This document shows positions 37,046 through 50,600 of a stretch of 64,000 nucleotides of DNA, piece after piece (the stretch's first letter is position 1; every line of letters starts with the position of its first letter). Below the pieces are notes generated by a model that saw only the letters and a program-made list of their open reading frames with translations, made no database searches and was not told the origin of the DNA. The DNA is taken from positions 10,924,501-10,988,500 of the forward strand of contig OY756958.1 of the NCBI GenBank assembly GCA_963580455.1. The letters are read 5' to 3'. The translations under genes and the position numbers were made by a program. Origin of the DNA: Euonymus europaeus (Eukaryota; Streptophyta; Magnoliopsida; Celastrales; Celastraceae).

Positions 37046-39660
37046 TCTTAAGGTTAGAAACGATCCTAACACTTCGAACTATCAAAGTTGCTCGGTGTAC
37101 ACTTTTTGTTGTTCTTTTATGTCAAATTTTACGAGTATATGCTTGCTGGATTATTTTGATGCCAAAATCCCAACTATCAATAAGAAATGAGTAAAACCGT
37201 TAAAAGCTACTTCATAGTGAGAGTTGAGCAATTCCGGACCATCAAAGTTTCTCATTGTACACTTTTTATTGTTTTTCTACGTCAAATTTTACGAGTATAA
37301 GCTTCGTAGATTATTTCGATGCCAAAACCCCAACTTTCTATGACAAAAGGACAAAACCGTTTAAAGCTCCTCCATAGAGTGAGTTGAGCAACTTCGGACT
37401 ATCAAAGTTGCTTGGTGTACACTTTTTGTTGTTCTTCTATGTCAAATTTTAAGAAGTATAAGCTTCCTAGATTATTTCGATGCCAAAACACCGACTATCA
37501 ATGACAAATCGACAAAACCGTTAAAAGCTACTCCATAGAGAGAGTTGAGCAACTTCGGACCATAAAGGTTGCTCGGTGTACACTTTTTATTGTTATTCTA
37601 TGTCAAATTTTATGAGTATAAGCTTCCTAGATTATTTCGATTCCAAAACCCCAACTTTCTATGACAAAAGGACAAAACCGTTTAAAGCGCCTCCATAGAG
37701 AGAGTTGAGCAACTTCGGACCATAAAAGTTGCTCGGTGTACACTTTTTATTGTTCTTCTATGTCAAATTTTACGAGTATAAGCTTCCTAGATTATTTCGA
37801 TGCCAAAACCCCAACTCTCTATGACAAATGGACAAAAACATTAAAAGCTCCCCCATAGAGAGAGTTGTGCAACTTCGGAGTATCAAAATTGCTCGGTATA
37901 CACTTTTTACTGTTATTCTATGTCAAATTTTACGAGTATAAGGTTCCTAGGTTATTTCGATGCCAATACCCCAACTTTCTATGACAAATGGACAAAAACT
38001 TTTAAAGCTACTCCATAGAGAGAGTTGAGCAACTTCAGAACATAAAAGTTGCTCGGTGTAAACTTTTTATTGTTATTCTATATCAAATTTTACGAGTATA
38101 AGCTTAGTAGATTATTTCGATGCCAAAAACCCAACTATCAATGACAAATCGACAAAACCGTTAAAAGCTACTCCATTGAGAGAGTTGAGCAACTTCGGAC
38201 CATAAAAGTTGCTCGGTGTACACTTTTTATTGTTATTCTATGTCAAATTTTACGAGTATAAGCTTCCTAGATTATTTCGATGCCAAAACCCCAACTTTCT
38301 ATGACGAATGGACAAAACCGTTTAAAGCTCCTCTATAGAGTAAGTTGAGCAACTTCGGACTATCAAAGTTGCTCGGTGTAAACTTTTTATTGTTCTTCTA
38401 TTTCAAATTTTACGAGTATAAGCTTCCTAGATAATTTCGATGCCAAAACACCAACTATCAATGACAAATCGACAAAACCGTTAAAAGCTACTCCATAGAC
38501 AGAGTTGAGCAACTTCGGACCATAAAAGTTGCTCGGTGTACACTTTTTATTGTTCTTCTATGTCAAATTTTACGAGTATAAGCTTTCTTGATTATGTCGA
38601 TGCCAAAACCCCAACTTTCTATGACAAATGGACAAAAACTTTTAAAGCTACTCCATAGAGAGAGTTGAGCAACTTCGGACCATAAAAGTTGCTCGGTTTA
38701 CACTTTTTATTGTTATTCTATGTTAAATTTTACGAGTATAAGCTTCCTAGATTATTTCGATGCCAAAACCCCAACTTTCTATGACAAATGGACAAAACCA
38801 TTTAAAGCTCCTCCATAGAGTGAGTTGAGCAACTTCGGACTATCAAAGTTGCTCGGTGTAAACTTTTTATTGTTCTTCTATGTAAAATTTTACGAGTATA
38901 AGCTTCCTAGATTATTTCGATGCCAAAACACCGACTATCAATGACAAATCGACAAAACCGTTAAAAGCTACTCCATAGAGAGAGTTGAGCAACTTCGGAC
39001 CATAAAGGTTGCTCGGTGTACACTTTTTATTGTTATTCTATGTCAAAATTTACGAGTATAAGCTTCCTAGTTTATTTCGATGCCAAAACCCCAACTTTCT
39101 ATGATAAATGGACAAAACCGTTTAAAGCTCCTCCATAGAGTGTGTTGACAATTTCGGACTATCAAAGTTGCTCGGTGTACACTTTTTATTGTTATTCTAT
39201 GTCAAATTTTATGAGTATAAGCTTCCTAGATTATTTCGATTCCAAAACCCCAACTTTCTATGACAAAAGGACAAAACCGTTTAAAGCGCCTCCATAGAGA
39301 GAGTTGAGCAACTTCGGACCATAAAAGTTGCTCGGTGTACACTTTTTATTGTTCTTCTATGTCAAATTTTACGAGTATAAGCTTCCTAGATTATTTCGAT
39401 GCCAAAACCCCAACTTTCTATGACAAATGGACAAAAACATTAAAAGCTCCTCCATAGAGAGAGTTGTGCAACTTCGGAGTATCCAAATTGCTCGGTATAC
39501 ACTTTTTACTGTTATTCTATGTCAAATTTTACGAGTATAAGGTTCCTAGGTTATTTCGATGCCAATACCCCAACTTTCTATGACAAATGGACAAAAACTT
39601 TTAAAGCTACTCCATAGAGAGAGTTGAGCAACTTCGGACCATAAAAGTTGCTCGGTGTAC

Positions 39661-40740
39661 ACTTTTTATTGTTATTCTATGTCAAATTTTACGAGTATAA
39701 GCTTCCTAGATTATTTCGATGCCAAAACCCCAACTTTCTATGACGAATGGACAAAACCGTTTAAACCTCCTCTATAGAGTGAGTTGAGCAACTTCGGACT
39801 ATCAAAGTTGCTCGGTGTAAACTTTTTATTGTTCTTCTATTTCAAATTTTACGAGTATAAGCTTCCTAGATTATTTCGATGCCAAAACACCAACTATCAA
39901 TGACAAATCGACAAAACCGTTAAAAGCTACTCCATAGACAGAGTTGAGCAACTTCGGACCATAAAAGTTGCTCGGTGTACACTTTTTATTGTTCTTCTAT
40001 GTCAAATTTTACGAGTATAAGCTTCCTAGATTATTTCGATGCCAAAACCCCAACTTTCTATGACGAATGGACAAAACCGTTTAAAGCTCCTCTATAGAGT
40101 GAGTTGAGCAACTTCGGACTATCAAAGTTGCTCGGTGTAAACTTTTTATTGTTCTTCTATTTCAAATTTTACGAGTATAAGCTTCCTAGATTATTTCGAT
40201 GCCAAAACACCAACTATCAATGACAAATCGACAAAACCGTTAAAAGCTACTCCATAGACAGAGTTGAGCAACTTCGGACCATAAAAGTTGCTCGGTGTAC
40301 ACTTTTTATTGTTATTCTATGTCAAATTTTACGAGTATAAGCTTCCTAGATTATTTCGATGCCAAAACCCCAACTTTCTATGACGAATGGACAAAACCGT
40401 TTAAAGCTCCTCCATAGAGTGAGTTGAGCAACTTCGGACTATCAAAGTTGCTCGGTGTAAACTTTTTATTGTTCTTCTATGTCAAATTTTACGAGTATAA
40501 GCTTCCTAGATTATTTCGATGCCAAAACCCCAACTTTCTATGACGAATGGACAAAACCGTTTAAAGCTCCTCCATAGACAGAGTTGAGCAACTTCGGACC
40601 ATAAAAGTTGCTCGGTGTAAACTTTTTATTGTTCTTCTATGTCAAATTTTACGAGTATAAGCTTCCTAGATTATTTCGATGCCAAAACACCAACTATCAA
40701 TGACAAATCGACAAAACCGTTAAAAGCTACTCCATAGAGA
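39661..40740 (+). repeat. Local dimer (320-bp) higher-order repeat in block A3
   Basis: Two monomer types alternate: one with TGACGAATGGACAAAACC and one with CACCAACTATCAATGACAAA and TAGACAGAG. TGACGAATGG occurs at 39741, 40061 and 40381, exactly 320 bp apart, then at 40541, where the alternation breaks. This expands a pair that is present only about once per pass in A1 and A2. Confidence 0.85.
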
Positions 40741-41546
40741 GAGTTGAGCAACTTCAGAACATAAAAGTTGCTCGGTGTACACTTTTTATTGTTATTCTAT
40801 ATCAAATTTTACGAGTATAAGCTTCGTAGATTATTTCGATGACAAAAACCCAACTATCTATGACAAAAGGACAAAACCGTTTAAAGCTCCTCCATAGAGT
40901 GAGTTGAGCAACTTCGGACTATCAAAGTTGCTTGGTGTACACTTTTTTGTTGTTCTTCTATGTCAAATTTTAAGAAGTATAAGCTTCCTAGATTATTTCG
41001 ATGCCAAAACACCGACTATCAATGACAAATCGACAAAACCGATAAAGCTACTCCATAGAGAGAGTTGAGCAACTTCGGACCATAAAGGTTGCTCGGTGTA
41101 CACTTTTTATTGTTATTCTATGTCAAATTTTACGAGTATAAGCTTCCTAGATTATTACGATTCCAAAATCCCAACTTTCTATCACAAAAGGACAAAACCG
41201 TTTAAAGCGCCTCCATAGAGAGAGTTGAGCAATTTCGTACCGTAAAAGTTGCTCGGTGTACACTTTTTATTGTTCTTCTATGTCAAATTTTACGAGTATA
41301 AGCTTCCTAGATTATTCCGATGCCAAAACGCCAACTTTCTATGACAAATGGACAAAAACATTAAAAGCTCCTCCATAGAGAGAGTTGTGCAATTTCGGAG
41401 TATCAAAATTGCTCGGTATACACTTTTTGCTGTTATTCTATGTCAAATTTTACGAGTATAAGGTTCCTAGGTTATTTCGATGCCAATACCCCAACTTTCT
41501 ATGACAAATGAACAAAAACTTTTGAAAATACTCCATAGAGAGATTT

Positions 41547-41568
41547 GAGCAACTTTTAGAAGTTGCTC
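41547..41568. other. Dyad with loop shortened to 4 nt, copy 1
   Basis: GAGCAACTT (41547-41555) and AAGTTGCTC (41560-41568) are separated only by TTAG instead of the usual 10-nt loop. Both arms are intact and the deletion lies entirely in the loop. Confidence 0.9.
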
Positions 41569-43300
41569 GGTGTAAACTTTTTATTGTTATTCTATATCAA
41601 ATTTTACGAGTATAAGCTTCGTAGATTATTTCGATGCCAAAAACCCAACTATCAATGACAAATCGACAAAACCGTTAAAAGCTACTCCATTGAGAGAGTT
41701 GAGCAACTTCGGACCATAAAAGTTGGTCGGTGTACACTTTTTATTGTTATTCTATGTCAAATTTTACGAGTATAAGCTTCCTAGATTATTTCGATGCCAA
41801 AACCCCAACTTTCTATGACGAATGGACAAAACCGTTTAAAGCTCCTCCATAGAGTGAGTTGAGCAACTTCGGACTATCAAAGTTGTTCGGTGTAAACTTT
41901 TTATTATTCTTCTATGTCAAATTTTACGAGTATAAGCTTCATAGATTATTTCGATGCCAAAACACCAACTATCAATGACAAATCGACAAAACCGTTAAAA
42001 GCTACTCCGTAGACAGAGTTGAGCAACTTCGGACCATAAAAGTTGCTCGGTGTACACTTTTTATTGTTCTTCTATGTCAAATTTTACGAGTATAAGCTTC
42101 CTTAATTATGTCGATGCCAAAACACCAACTATCAATGACAAATCGACAAAACCGTTAAAAGCTACTCCGTAGACAGAGTTGAGCAACTTCGGACCATAAA
42201 AGTTGCTCGGTGTACACTTTTTATTGTTATTCTGTGTCAAATTTTACGAGTATAAGCTTCCTTAATTATGTCGATGCCAATACCCCAACTTTCTATGACA
42301 AATGGACAAAAACTTTTAAAGCTACTCCATAGAGAGAGTTGAGCAACTTCGGAACATAAAAGTTGCTCGGTGTAAACTTTTTATTGTTATTCTATATCAA
42401 ATTTTACGAGTATAAGCTTCGTAGATTATTTCGATGCCAAAAACCCAACTATCAATGACAAATCGACAAAACCGTTAAAAGCTAGTCCGTTGAGAGAGTT
42501 GAGCAACTTCGGACCATAAAAGTTGCTCGGTGTACACTTTTTATTGTTATTCTATGTCAAATTTTACGAGTATAAGCTTCCTAGATTATTTCGATGCCAA
42601 AACCCCAACTTTCTATGACGAATGGACAAAACCGTTTAAAGCTCCTCCATAGAGTGAGTTGAGCAACTTCGGACTATCAAAGTTGCTCGGTGTAAACTTT
42701 TTATTGTTCTTCTATGTCAAATTTTACGAGTATAAGCTTCCTAGATTATTTCGATGCCAAAACACCAACTATCAATGACAAATCGACAAAACCGTTAAAA
42801 GCTACTCCATAGAGAGAGTTGAGCAACTTCGGACCATAAAGGTTGCTCGGTGTACACTTTTTATTGTTATTCTATGTCAAATTTTACGAGTATAAGCTTC
42901 CTAGATTATTACGATTCCAAAATCCCAACTTTCTATGACAAAAGGACAAAACCGTTTAAAGCGCCTCCATAGAGAGAGTTGAGCAATTTCGTACCATAAA
43001 AGTTGCTCGGTGTACACTTTTTATTGTTCTTCTATGTCAAATTTTACGAGTATAAGCTTCCTAGATTATTCCGATGCCAAAACGCCAACTTTCTATGACA
43101 AATGGACAAAAACATTAAAAGCTCCTCCATAGAGAGAGTTGTGCAATTTCGGAGTATCAAAATTGCTCGGTATACACTTTTTGCTGTTATTCTATGTCAA
43201 ATTTTACGAGTATAAGGTTCCTAGGTTATTTCGATGCCAATACCCCAACTTTCTATGACAAATGAACAAAAACTTTTGAAAATACTCCATAGAGAGATTT

Positions 43301-43322
43301 GAGCAACTTTTAGAAGTTGCTC
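43301..43322. other. Dyad with loop shortened to 4 nt, copy 2
   Basis: Same structure as at 41547: arms 43301-43309 and 43314-43322 with loop TTAG. It lies in the second unit of the 1754-bp duplication, so one deletion followed by duplication explains both. Confidence 0.9.
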
Positions 43323-44633
43323 GGTGTAAACTTTTTATTGTTATTCTATATCAAATTTTACGAGTATAAGCTTCGTAGATTATTTCGATGCCAAAAACCC
43401 AACTATCAATGACAAATCGACAAAACCGTTAAAAGCTACTCCATTGAGAGAGTTGAGCAACTTCGGACCATAAAAGTTGGTCGGTGTACACTTTTTATTG
43501 TTATTCTATGTCAAATTTTACGAGTATAAGCTTCCTAGATTATTTCGATGCCAAAACCCCAACTTTCTATGACGAATGGACAAAACCGTTTAAAGCTCCT
43601 CCATAGAGTGAGTTGAGCAACTTCGGACTATCAAAGTTGCTCGGTGTAAACTTTTTATTGTTCTTCTATGTCAAATTTTACGAGTATAAGCTTCCTAGAT
43701 TATTTCGATGCCAAAACACCAACTATCAATGACAAATCGACAAAACCGTTAAAAGCTACTCCGTAGACAGAGTTGAGCAACTTCGGACCATAAAAGTTGC
43801 TCGGTGTACACTTTTTATTGTTCTTCTATGTCAAATTTTACGAGTATAAGCTTCCTTAATTATGTCGATGCCAAAACCCCAACTTTCTATGACAAATGGA
43901 CAAAAACTTTTAAAGCTACTCCATAGAGAGAGTTGAGCAACTTCGGACCATAAAAGTTGCTCGGTGTACACTTTTTATTGTTATTCTGTGTTAAATTTTA
44001 CGAGTATAAGCTTCCTAGATTATTTCGATGCGAAAACCCCAACTTTCTATGACAAATGGACAAAAACTTTTAAAGCTACTCCATAGAGAGAGTTGAGCAA
44101 CTTCGGACTATCAAAATTGCTAGGTGTACACTTTTTATTGTTATTCTATGTCAAATTTCACGAGTATAAGCTTCTTAGATTATTTCGACGCCAAAACCCC
44201 AACTTTCTAAGACAAATGGACAAAAACTTTTAAAGCTACTCCATAGAGAGAGTTGAGCAACCGAAGACCATAAAAGTTGCTCGGTGTACACTTTTTATTG
44301 TTCTTCTAGGTCAAATTTTACGACTATAAGCATCCTAGATTATTTCGATGACAAAACCCCAACTTTCTGTGACAAATGGACAAAAACGTTAAAAGCTCCT
44401 CCATAGAGAGTGTTGTGCAACTTCGGACTATAAGAGTTGCTCGGTGTACACTTTTTATTGTTCTTCTATGTCAAATTTTACGAGTATAAGCTTCCTAGAT
44501 TATTTCGATGCCAAAACCCCAACTTTCTATGACAAATGGACAAAACCGTTTAAAGCTCCTCCATAGAGTGAGTTGGGCAACTTCGGACTATCCTAGTTGC
44601 TCGGTGTACACTTTTTATTGTTCTTCTATCTCA

Positions 44634-47600
44634 AATTTTACGAGTATAAGATTCCTAGATTATTTCGATGTGAAAACACCAACTTTACAAGACAAATGGA
44701 CAAAAACATTAAAAGCTCCTCCATAGAGAGAGTTGGGCAACTTCTAATCGTCAAAGTCGCTCGGTGTGCACTTTTTATTGTTCTTCTATGTCAAATTTTA
44801 CGAGTATATGCTTTGTGGATTATTTGGATGCCAAAATCCGAACTTTCTATGACAAATGGACAAAAACATTAAAAGCTCCTCCATAGAGAGAGTTGTACAA
44901 CTTCGGACTATCAAAATTGCTCGGTGTACACTTTTTATTTTTATTCTATGTCAAATTTTACGAGTATAAGCTTCCTAGATTATTTTGATGCCAAAACTCC
45001 AACTTTCTATGACAAATGGACGAAAACTTTTAAAGCTACTCCATAGAGAGAGTTGAGCAACTTCAGAACATAAAAGTTGCTCGGTGTACACTTTTTATTG
45101 TTATTCTATATCAAATTTTACGAGTATAAGCTTCCTAGATTATTTCAATGCAAAAAATCCAACTTTCTATGACAAAATGACAAAACCGTTTAAAGCATCT
45201 CCATAGCGTGAGTTGAGCAACTTCGGACTATCAAAGTTGCTCGGTGTACACTTTTTGTTGTTCTTTTATGTCAAATTTTACGAGTATAAGCTTACTAGAT
45301 TATTTCGATGCTAAAACACCAACTATCAATGACAAATCAACAAAACCGTTAAAAACTACTCCATAGAGAGAGTTGAGCAACTTCGGACCATAAAAGTTGC
45401 TCGGTGTACAATTTTTATTGTTCTTCTATGTCAAATTTTATGAGTATAAGCTTCCTAGATTATTTCGATGCCAAAACCCCAACTTTCTATGACAAATGGA
45501 CAAAACCGTTTAAAGCTCCTCGATAGAGTGAGTTGGGCAACTTCGGACTATCAAAGTTGCTCGGTGTACACTTTTTATTGTTCGTCTATGTCAAATTTTT
45601 CGAGTATAAGCTTTCTAGATTATTTCGATTCCAAAACGCCAACTTTCTATGACAAACGGACAAAACCGTTTAAAGCTACTCCATAGAGAGAGTTGAGCAA
45701 CGTCGGACCATAAAAGTTGCTCGGTGTACAATTTTTATTGTTCTTCTATGTCAAATTTTAAGACTATAAGAATCCTAGATTATTTCGATGCCAAAACCCC
45801 AACTTTCTATGACAAATGGACAAAAACATTAAAAGCTCTTCCATAGAGAGAGTTGTGCAACTTCGGACTATCAAAATTGCTCCGTGTACACTTTTTATTG
45901 TTCTTCTATGTCAAATTTTAAGACTATAAGAATCCTAGATTATTTCGATGCCAAAACCCCAACTTTCTATGACAAATGGACAAAAACATTAAAAGCTCTT
46001 CCATAGAGAGAGTTGTGCAACTTCGGACTATCAAAATTGCTCGGTGTACACTTTTTATTGTTATTCTATGTCAAATTTTACGAGTATAAGCTTCCTAGAT
46101 TATTTCGATGCGAAAACACCAACTATCAATGACAAATCGACAAAACCGTTAAAAACTACTCCATAGAGAGAGTTGAGCAACTTCGGACCATAAAAGTTGC
46201 TCGGTGTACACTTTTTATTGTTCTTCTATGTCAAATTTTACGACTATAAGCATCCTGGATTATTTCGATGCCAGAACCCCAACTTTCTATGACAAATGGA
46301 TGAAAACGTTAAAAGCTCCTCCATAGAGTGAGTTGTGCAACTTCGGACTATCCAAGTTGCTCGGTGTACACTTTTTATTGTTCTTCTATCTCAAATTTTA
46401 CGAGTATAAGCTTCCTAGATTATTTCGATGTGAAAACACCAACTTTCTATGACAAATGGACAAAAACATTAAAAGCTCTTTCATAGAGAGAGTTGTGCAA
46501 CTTCGGACTATCAAAATTGCTCCGTGTACACTTTTTATTGTTCTTCTATGTCAAATTTTAAGACTATAAGAATCCTAGATTATTTCGATGCCAAAACCCC
46601 AACTTTCTATGACAAATGGACAAAAACATTAAAAGCTCTTCCATAGAGAGATTTGTGCAACTTCGGACTATCAAAATTGCTCGGTGTACATTTTTATTGT
46701 TATTCTATGTCAAATTTTACGAGTATAAGCTTCCTAGATTATTTCGATGCGAAAACACCAACTATCAATGACAAATCGACAAAACCGTTAAAAACTACTC
46801 CATAGAGAGAGTTGAGCAACTTCGGACCATAAAAGTTGCTCGGTGTACACTTTTTATTGTTCTTCTATGTCAAATTTTACGACTATAAGCATCCTGGATT
46901 ATTTCGATGCCAGAACCCCAACTTTCTATGACAAATGGATGAAAACGTTAAAAGCTCCTCCATAGAGTGAGTTGTGCAACTTCGGACTATCCAAGTTGCT
47001 CGGTGTACACTTTTTATTGTTCTTCTATCTCAAATTTTACGAGTATAAGCTTCCTAGATTATTTCGATGTGAAAACACCAACTTTACAAGACAAATGGAC
47101 AAAAACGTTAAAAGCTCCTCCATAGAGAGAGTTGGGCAACTTCTAATCATCAAAGTCGCTCGGTGTACACTTTTTATTGTTCTTCTATGTCAAATTTTAC
47201 AAGTATATGCTTTGTGGATTATTTTGATGCCAAAATCCGAACTTTCTGTGACAAATGGACAAAAACATTAAAAGCTCCTCCCTAGAGAGAGTTGAGCAAC
47301 TTCGGACTATCAAAATTGCTCGGTGTACACTTTTTATTGTTATTCTATGTCAAATTTTACGAGTATAAGCTTCTTAGATTATTTCGATGCCAACACCCCA
47401 ACTTTCTAAGACAAATGGACAAAAACTTTTAAAGCTACTCCATACAGAGAGTGGAGCAACTTCGGACCATCAGAGTTGCTCGGTGTACACTTTTTATTGT
47501 TCTTCTAGGTCAAATTTTACGAGTATAATATTCCTAGATTATTTCGATGACAAAACGCCAACTTTCTATGACAAATGGACAAAAACGTTAAAAGCTCCTC

Positions 47601-50600
47601 CATAGAGAGTGTTGTGCAACTTCGGACTATCAGAGTTGCTCGGTGTACACTTTTTATTGTTCTTCTAGGTCAAATTTTACGACTATAAGCATCCTGGATT
47701 ATTTCGATGCCAGAACCCTAACTTTCTATGACAAATGGACAAAACCGTTTAAAGCTCCTCCATAGAGAGAGTTGTGCAACTTCGGACTGTCCAAGTTGCT
47801 CGGTGTACACTTTTTATTGTTCTTCTATCTCATATTTTACGAGTATAAGATTCCTAGATTATTTCGATGTGAAAACACCAACTTTACAAGACAAATGGAC
47901 AAAAACATTAAAAGCTCCTCCATAGAGAGAGTTGGGCAACTTCTAATCGTCAAAGTCGCTCGGTGTGCACTTTTTATTGTTCTTCTATGTCAAATTTTAC
48001 GAGTATATGCTTTGTGGATTATTTGGATGCCAAAATCCGAACTTTCTATGACAAATGGACAAAAACATTAAAAGCTCCTCCATAGAGAGAGTTGTACAAC
48101 TTCGGACTATCAAAATTGCTCGGTGTACACTTTTTATTTTTATTCTATGTCAAATTTTACGAGTATAAGCTTCCTAGATTATTTTGATGCCAAAACTCCA
48201 ACTTTCTATGACAAATGGACGAAAACTTTTAAAGCTACTCCATAGAGAGAGTTGAGCAACTTCAGAACATAAAAGTTGCTCGGTGTACACTTTTTATTGT
48301 TATTCTATATCAAATTTTACGAGTATAAGCTTCCTAGATTATTTCAATGCAAAAAATCCAACTTTCTATGACAAAATGACAAAACCGTTTAAAGCATCTC
48401 CATAGCGTGAGTTGAGCAACTTCGGACTATCAAAGTTGCTCGGTGTACACTTTTTGTTGTTCTTTTATGTCAAATTTTACGAGTATAAGCTTACTAGATT
48501 ATTTCGATGCTAAAACACCAACTATCAATGACAAATCAACAAAACCGTTAAAAACTACTCCATAGAGAGAGTTGAGCAACTTCGGACCATAAAAGTTGCT
48601 CGGTGTACAATTTTTATTGTTCTTCTATGTCAAATTTTATGAGTATAAGCTTCCTAGATTATTTCGATGCCAAAACCCCAACTTTCTATGACAAATGGAC
48701 AAAACCGTTTAAAGCTCCTCGATAGAGTGAGTTGGGCAACTTCGGACTATCAAAGTTGCTCGGTGTACACTTTTTATTGTTCGTCTATGTCAAATTTTTC
48801 GAGTATAAGCTTTCTAGATTATTTCGATTCCAAAACGCCAACTTTCTATGACAAACGGACAAAACCGTTTAAAGCTACTCCATAGAGAGAGTTGAGCAAC
48901 GTCGGACCATAAAAGTTGCTCGGTGTACAATTTTTATTGTTCTTCTATGTCAAATTTTAAGACTATAAGAATCCTAGATTATTTCGATGCCAAAACCCCA
49001 ACTTTCTATGACAAATGGACAAAAACATTAAAAGCTCTTCCATAGAGAGAGTTGTGCAACTTCGGACTATCAAAATTGCTCCGTGTACACTTTTTATTGT
49101 TCTTCTATGTCAAATTTTAAGACTATAAGAATCCTAGATTATTTCGATGCCAAAACCCCAACTTTCTATGACAAATGGACAAAAACATTAAAAGCTCTTC
49201 CATAGAGAGAGTTGTGCAACTTCGGACTATCAAAATTGCTCGGTGTACACTTTTTATTGTTATTCTATGTCAAATTTTACGAGTATAAGCTTCCTAGATT
49301 ATTTCGATGCGAAAACACCAACTATCAAAGACAAATCGACAAAACCGTTAAAAACTACTCCATAGAGAGAGTTGAGCAACTTCGGACCATAAAAGTTGCT
49401 CGGTGTACACTTTTTATTGTTCTTCTATGTCAAATTTTACGACTATAAGCATCCTGGATTATTTCGATGCCAGAACCCCAACTTTCTATGACAAATGGAT
49501 GAAAACGTTAAAAGCTCCTCCATAGAGTGAGTTGTGCAACTTCGGACTATCCAAGTTGCTCGGTGTACACTTTTTATTGTTCTTCTATCTCAAATTTTAC
49601 GAGTATAAGCTTCCTAGATTATTTCGATGTGAAAACACCAACTTTCTATGACAAATGGACAAAAACATTAAAAGCTCTTTCATAGAGAGAGTTGTGCAAC
49701 TTCGGACTATCAAAATTGCTCCGTGTACACTTTTTATTGTTCTTCTATGTCAAATTTTAAGACTATAAGAATCCTAGATTATTTCGATGCCAAAACCCCA
49801 ACTTTCTATGACAAATGGACAAAAACATTAAAAGCTCTTCCATAGAGAGATTTGTGCAACTTCGGACTATCAAAATTGCTCGGTGTACATTTTTATTGTT
49901 ATTCTATGTCAAATTTTACGAGTATAAGCTTCCTAGATTATTTCGATGCGAAAACACCAACTATCAATGACAAATCGACAAAACCGTTAAAAACTACTCC
50001 ATAGAGAGAGTTGAGCAACTTCGGACCATAAAAGTTGCTCGGTGTACACTTTTTATTGTTCTTCTATGTCAAATTTTACGACTATAAGCATCCTGGATTA
50101 TTTCGATGCCAGAACCCCAACTTTCTATGACAAATGGATGAAAACGTTAAAAGCTCCTCCATAGAGTGAGTTGTGCAACTTCGGACTATCCAAGTTGCTC
50201 GGTGTACACTTTTTATTGTTCTTCTATCTCAAATTTTACGAGTATAAGCTTCCTAGATTATTTCGATGTGAAAACACCAACTTTACAAGACAAATGGACA
50301 AAAACGTTAAAAGCTCCTCCATAGAGAGAGTTGGGCAACTTCTAATCATCAAAGTCGCTCGGTGTACACTTTTTATTGTTCTTCTATGTCAAATTTTACA
50401 AGTATATGCTTTGTGGATTATTTTGATGCCAAAATCCGAACTTTCTGTGACAAATGGACAAAAACATTAAAAGCTCCTCCCTAGAGAGAGTTGAGCAACT
50501 TCGGACTATCAAAATTGCTCGGTGTACACTTTTTATTGTTATTCTATGTCAAATTTTACGAGTATAAGCTTCTTAGATTATTTCGATGCCAACACCCCAA

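Larger units (their letters stand above)
35153..37071 (+). mobile_element. Solo LTR of a plant LTR retrotransposon, probably Ty1/copia Sirevirus-like
   Basis: A 1,919-bp non-satellite insertion starting TGTTGAAACATAGG and ending GATCCTAACA, so its ends form the short inverted repeat TGTT/AACA with the canonical TG...CA. Internal signs of an LTR are a TATA-like TATTTAAA at 36173-36180, an AATAAA at 36695-36700, a CGTGG/CCACG hairpin near 36569-36597, and a C-rich tract followed by TCTTAAGG just before the 3' end. C-rich 3' ends and the GTGGATGT...AACCACGTAAAAATC motif resemble Sirevirus/Maximus LTRs as I recall them; a search was not possible. There is no primer-binding site, gag-pol or second LTR, so it is a lone LTR. 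The expected 5-bp target-site duplication is absent (AAAGC before, CTTCG after). The + orientation is inferred from the promoter, poly-A and C-tract order. Confidence 0.82.
41077..43876 (+). repeat. 1754-bp (about eleven-monomer) tandem duplication in block A3
   Basis: GGACCATAAAGG occurs at 41077 and 42831, and the rare TTTGAAAATACTCC at 41521 and 43275; both are 1754 bp apart. Each unit carries one monomer whose dyad loop is shortened, which explains most of the shortfall from 1760 bp. The match runs through CTTCCTTAATTATGTCG and ends near 42122/43876. Confidence 0.86.
37072..43989 (+). repeat. Satellite block A, copy 3 (rearranged)
   Basis: From the LTR junction to about 38690 the order matches 5099-6715 (CGAACTATCA at 37075 and 5102, offset 31973). 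At about 38692 (CGGTTTACAC) it switches to match 790-1740 and 9277-10220. It then passes into a local dimer array and a pair of 1754-bp units. The first monomer after the LTR is the C-like variant embedded in block A. The block ends at the same A-to-B junction seen at 14270. No gene is seen. Confidence 0.84.

Noticed and set aside
35153..37071. Complete LTR retrotransposon or a DNA transposon
   Set aside because: There is no second LTR, primer-binding site, polypurine tract or gag-pol frame. The terminal inverted repeat is only 4 bp and there is no transposase frame.
35148..37076. Possible 5-bp target-site duplication
   Set aside because: The flanking pentamers AAAGC and CTTCG do not match directly, and shifting the boundary by one or two bases does not create a match.
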